From assembly GCA_905208975.1 (NCBI GenBank), contig CAJLRE010000024.1:1-22042 (forward strand): DNA of 22,042 bases, given 5' to 3'. Position numbers and translations under genes: made by a program. Origin of the DNA: an uncultured Collinsella sp. Lineage in GTDB: Bacteria; Actinomycetota; Coriobacteriia; Coriobacteriales; Coriobacteriaceae. The notes below the pieces were generated by a model, which saw only the letters and a program-made list of their open reading frames with translations, ran no database searches and had not been told where the DNA came from. This document shows positions 19,590-22,042 of the stretch, in pieces. Position 1 is the first letter of the stretch. Each line of letters starts with the position of its first letter.

Positions 19590-22032
19590 AGGCGTGGTCG
19601 CGCCAGCCGTGAACGCGCTGCTTCATGCCCTCTATGTCGAGCACGCCTTCGGCAAAGCCCTTGCGCACGAGCTCTTCGGGAACAAACTCGTCGTAGCGGT
19701 CAAAGTAAGGCACCTCGCCAGGATAGACGAGCTCGATGGGATCGAAGTCCTTTTCGGCCTCGGCGGCGAGCACCTCAAAGAACGTCTCCTCGTCGGCCTT
19801 CATCTTAAACTGCATAAAGTACGGGCGTGACGGGTCGAGTCCGCGAAGGCCCAGCTCAGCGGCGCATTTGATTTTAAGCATGCGCTCGAGTGCTAGGAAG
19901 GCGTAGCTGCCCAACCAGGGGAAGAGCACCCAGGTGTCGCCACCCAGGTTGATGAGCGGCTTAGTTCCCGCGCCCGAAATCTCGGCGGTATGACGAGCCT
20001 GCGCCAAGCGAGCCCGTGCGTTACCCATAAGGTACGGATATACTGCGTGCTCAGTGAGCGCTTGGCGCATACGCTCGAGCACATGCGTGTTAATGTCGCC
20101 GGGGCAGTCGCCAAAGTAGGCCGGCACCCGGCCCTTGACCTGCGTGGCAAAGACAGTGTGGCGCTTCCAGTCCACTTCCTCGACAATCCAGCAGTGTCCG
20201 GCGATGGCGATGCGCTCACCGGGCGGGGGCGGATTAACGATCGTGCCCAGCTCAGCAGATTCGCTCCGGACGGTAAACTCCTCGTTTTCCTGGAACACGG
20301 CGTAGAACTTAAAGTTGTTGATGATGCGCTCGCCCGCGAGACCCACGATGAGCCCGCCACCTTCGGTGACCTGGATATGGTCGATCTTAATGAGGTGACG
20401 TAGCAGCACACGGTAATCGTCTGCCGAGACACGGTGGAAATAGCTGAGCGTGAGCACGCGCTGGGCAAGTTCGGCCGGCGTGAGCTCGCCGGTGCTGGCG
20501 AGGGTCGACATAGTCTGGTGATAGAGCAGGCTGTAGGGGAGACGATCGAGCTCGGGTGGCTCGACCCACTTTTCCTCGCGATAGAGTTGTACGAGCGCGA
20601 TACCCTGCAGGAGCTTCCAGGGAATGGTTTCGGGCATCATCGTGCGCGGCTCGGGCTCTTCCTCGCGCATGACAAACCACATCTCGGGCGGAAGATCGCG
20701 GCGTCCCGTGCGGCCCATACGCTGCAAAAAGGAGCTGACGGTAAACGGCGCATCGATCTGGAACGCGCGCTCCAGACGGCCGATATCGATGCCGAGTTCC
20801 AGCGTAGAGGTGGTGACGGTTGTCTGTGCCTGCTCCTCATCGCGCATGAGTTCCTCGGCCGTCTCGCGCAGCGATGCCGAAAGATTGCCATGGTGGATGA
20901 GGAAACGGTCGGGCTCGTGCCGGCTCTCGCAGTAGCTGCGCAGCATGGAGCACACGGCCTCTGCCTCCTCGCGCGAGTTGGCAAAGACCAGGCATTTGCG
21001 GCCGCGCGTATGCTCAAAGATATAACCCATGCCGGGGTCGGCGTTGTCGGGCGCCGTGTCGGTGGGGTTGAGAAGCGCCTGCTCGGTCGCACGTGGGATG
21101 TCGACTTCGCCCTCGGGGGCCGAGGAAGTGCGACGGTCTTTGGGAGCGGCCTTGCCCCGCGCCTGCTCACGACGTTGACGGTGTTCTTCCTGTGTAAGCT
21201 GTCCGCTGTGGCACATGTCTTGTCCGGATGCGGGCAGCGCCGCGGGCGCCGCCGTCTCAATACGCTCGCAAGCAAGCACCTCGGCTTCTTGTGGACCTGT
21301 GCCTACGAATCCTCGCTGCTGAGCCTGGGGGCCCGAGTTGTAGAAGTGCTCCATGGAGATGCGCCACACGCGGCGCGGTTCCTCAAAGCGGGGGATGATG
21401 CAACCGCGTCCCGTTCCCTGTGAGAGAAAGGCGCCCGTGCGCTCGGGGTCGCCGATGGTGGCAGAAAGGCCAATGCGGCGAGGCTGCACGCCGGCCATGC
21501 GCGAGAGTCGCTCGATAAGACAGAGCGTCTGACCGCCGCGGTCGCCGCGCATGAGCGAATGAACCTCGTCGATAACCACATAGCGCAGGTCGCAAAACAT
21601 GCGCGGGATTGCCATGTGCTTATGGATCAGGAGCGCCTCGAGCGATTCGGGCGTAATCTGTAGGATACCGCTCGGCTTTTTGATGAGTTTGGCCTTGTGT
21701 GATTGTGAGACATCGCCATGCCAGTGCCAGACGGGGATATCGGCTTCTTCGCACAGGTCGTTGAGGCGGACGAATTGGTCGTTGATGAGCGCCTTGAGGG
21801 GGCCAATGTAGAGGGCGCCCACGCTTGCGGGCGGGTTCTCCCAAAACTCGGTCAGGATGGGAAAGAAGGCTGCCTCGGTTTTGCCGGAAGCCGTTGACGC
21901 CGTCAGGAGCACATTGTCCTGTGTGTTGAAGATGGCATCTGCCGCCGCAACCTGGATAGAGCGCAAGCTCTCCCAATCGTGGGAGTAGATGAAGTCTTGG
22001 ATAAACGGGGCGTAGCGGTCAAAGGCGTTCAC
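19588..22032 (-). CDS. Lhr-like DEAD/DEAH-box helicase
   Basis: This 814-residue SF2 helicase has Walker A TASTASGKT (44-52), IGPLKALINDQ, ITPESLEALL, DEVH (155-158), LSATIGD, the second RecA domain with STLELGIDIG and QRMGRTGRRD, and a long C-terminal winged-helix/beta region as in Lhr core helicases. Such enzymes translocate 3' to 5' on single-stranded DNA and unwind RNA:DNA or DNA, with a repair role proposed. A polar low-complexity stretch of about 100 residues (235-335, Gln/Arg/Ala-rich) separates the RecA domains, longer than usual. GTG 22032 is chosen because AGGAGG lies 4 bases upstream, at the window's last bases. It is convergent with the spermidine-synthase-like gene. Confidence 0.9.
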   Translation of the reverse strand: MNAFDRYAPFIQDFIYSHDWESLRSIQVAAADAIFNTQDNVLLTASTASGKTEAAFFPILTEFWENPPASVGALYIGPLKALINDQFVRLNDLCEEADIPVWHWHGDVSQSHKAKLIKKPSGILQITPESLEALLIHKHMAIPRMFCDLRYVVIDEVHSLMRGDRGGQTLCLIERLSRMAGVQPRRIGLSATIGDPERTGAFLSQGTGRGCIIPRFEEPRRVWRISMEHFYNSGPQAQQRGFVGTGPQEAEVLACERIETAAPAALPASGQDMCHSGQLTQEEHRQRREQARGKAAPKDRRTSSAPEGEVDIPRATEQALLNPTDTAPDNADPGMGYIFEHTRGRKCLVFANSREEAEAVCSMLRSYCESRHEPDRFLIHHGNLSASLRETAEELMRDEEQAQTTVTTSTLELGIDIGRLERAFQIDAPFTVSSFLQRMGRTGRRDLPPEMWFVMREEEPEPRTMMPETIPWKLLQGIALVQLYREEKWVEPPELDRLPYSLLYHQTMSTLASTGELTPAELAQRVLTLSYFHRVSADDYRVLLRHLIKIDHIQVTEGGGLIVGLAGERIINNFKFYAVFQENEEFTVRSESAELGTIVNPPPPGERIAIAGHCWIVEEVDWKRHTVFATQVKGRVPAYFGDCPGDINTHVLERMRQALTEHAVYPYLMGNARARLAQARHTAEISGAGTKPLINLGGDTWVLFPWLGSYAFLALERMLKIKCAAELGLRGLDPSRPYFMQFKMKADEETFFEVLAAEAEKDFDPIELVYPGEVPYFDRYDEFVPEELVRKGFAEGVLDIEGMKQRVHGWRDHA

Positions 22033-22042
22033 GGGGCCTCCT

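Noticed and set aside
20434..21423. Plus-strand 329-codon frame inside the Lhr-like helicase
   Set aside because: Antisense to helicase motifs including GRTGRR; no domain seen.
1..22042. tRNA, rRNA, CRISPR array, transposase, prophage or toxin-antitoxin genes
   Set aside because: None was recognised on either strand by motif or structure; short RNA genes could still be missed by eye.

Overview
The window looks like a chromosomal segment of a high-GC Gram-positive anaerobe. GC-rich third codon positions, a reverse-type rubrerythrin, a PRD antiterminator with a sugar PTS, a Ski2-like helicase with a C-terminal actinobacterial-type extension and hairpins of the CACAAAGGGGACAG kind fit Coriobacteriia, most likely Collinsella or a close relative. 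This assignment is inference from gene content, since no rRNA gene or other marker is present.

Layout. 1-3456: a reverse rubrerythrin (minus strand, cut by the window edge) diverges from an iron-dependent alcohol dehydrogenase / aldehyde dehydrogenase pair. The shared upstream region holds two matching palindromes. 3457-3893: two small ORFs, one Cys-rich and one interrupted by an in-frame TAG. 3909-7995: a small metallophosphoesterase, then a sugar module made of a LicT-type antiterminator, a RAT/terminator leader, a PTS EIIBC and a ChbG/YdjC-type carbohydrate deacetylase. 8006-9949: a REP-like hairpin, a strong terminator, a DUF2130 coiled-coil protein and a bidirectional terminator. 9972-14795 (minus): a Ski2-like helicase, an unusual 124-bp inverted-repeat element, a divergent TrmB and a Trm9/ALKBH8-like methyltransferase. 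15064-16676 (plus): a membrane-anchored XRE regulator overlapping a DUF4097-type surface protein. 16774-19560: an Elp3-type radical-SAM/acetyltransferase followed without a gap by a spermidine-synthase-like protein. 19588-22032 (minus): a complete Lhr-like helicase.

How the genes may work together. The sugar module is self-contained. LicT would bind the RAT just after the promoter and let transcription proceed into the permease and deacetylase genes, which suggests uptake and deacetylation of an acetylated amino-sugar oligosaccharide or a beta-glycoside. The right half is rich in RNA-related genes: two SF2 helicases, a tRNA m7G46 methyltransferase homologue, an Elp3 homologue and a methyltransferase carrying the FS-TR--PWP signature of Trm9/ALKBH8. 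In eukaryotes Elp3 (within Elongator) makes cm5U34 and Trm9 methylates it to mcm5U34. Finding both homologues about 2 kb apart in a bacterium is the most interesting observation here and may indicate a bacterial wobble-uridine pathway.
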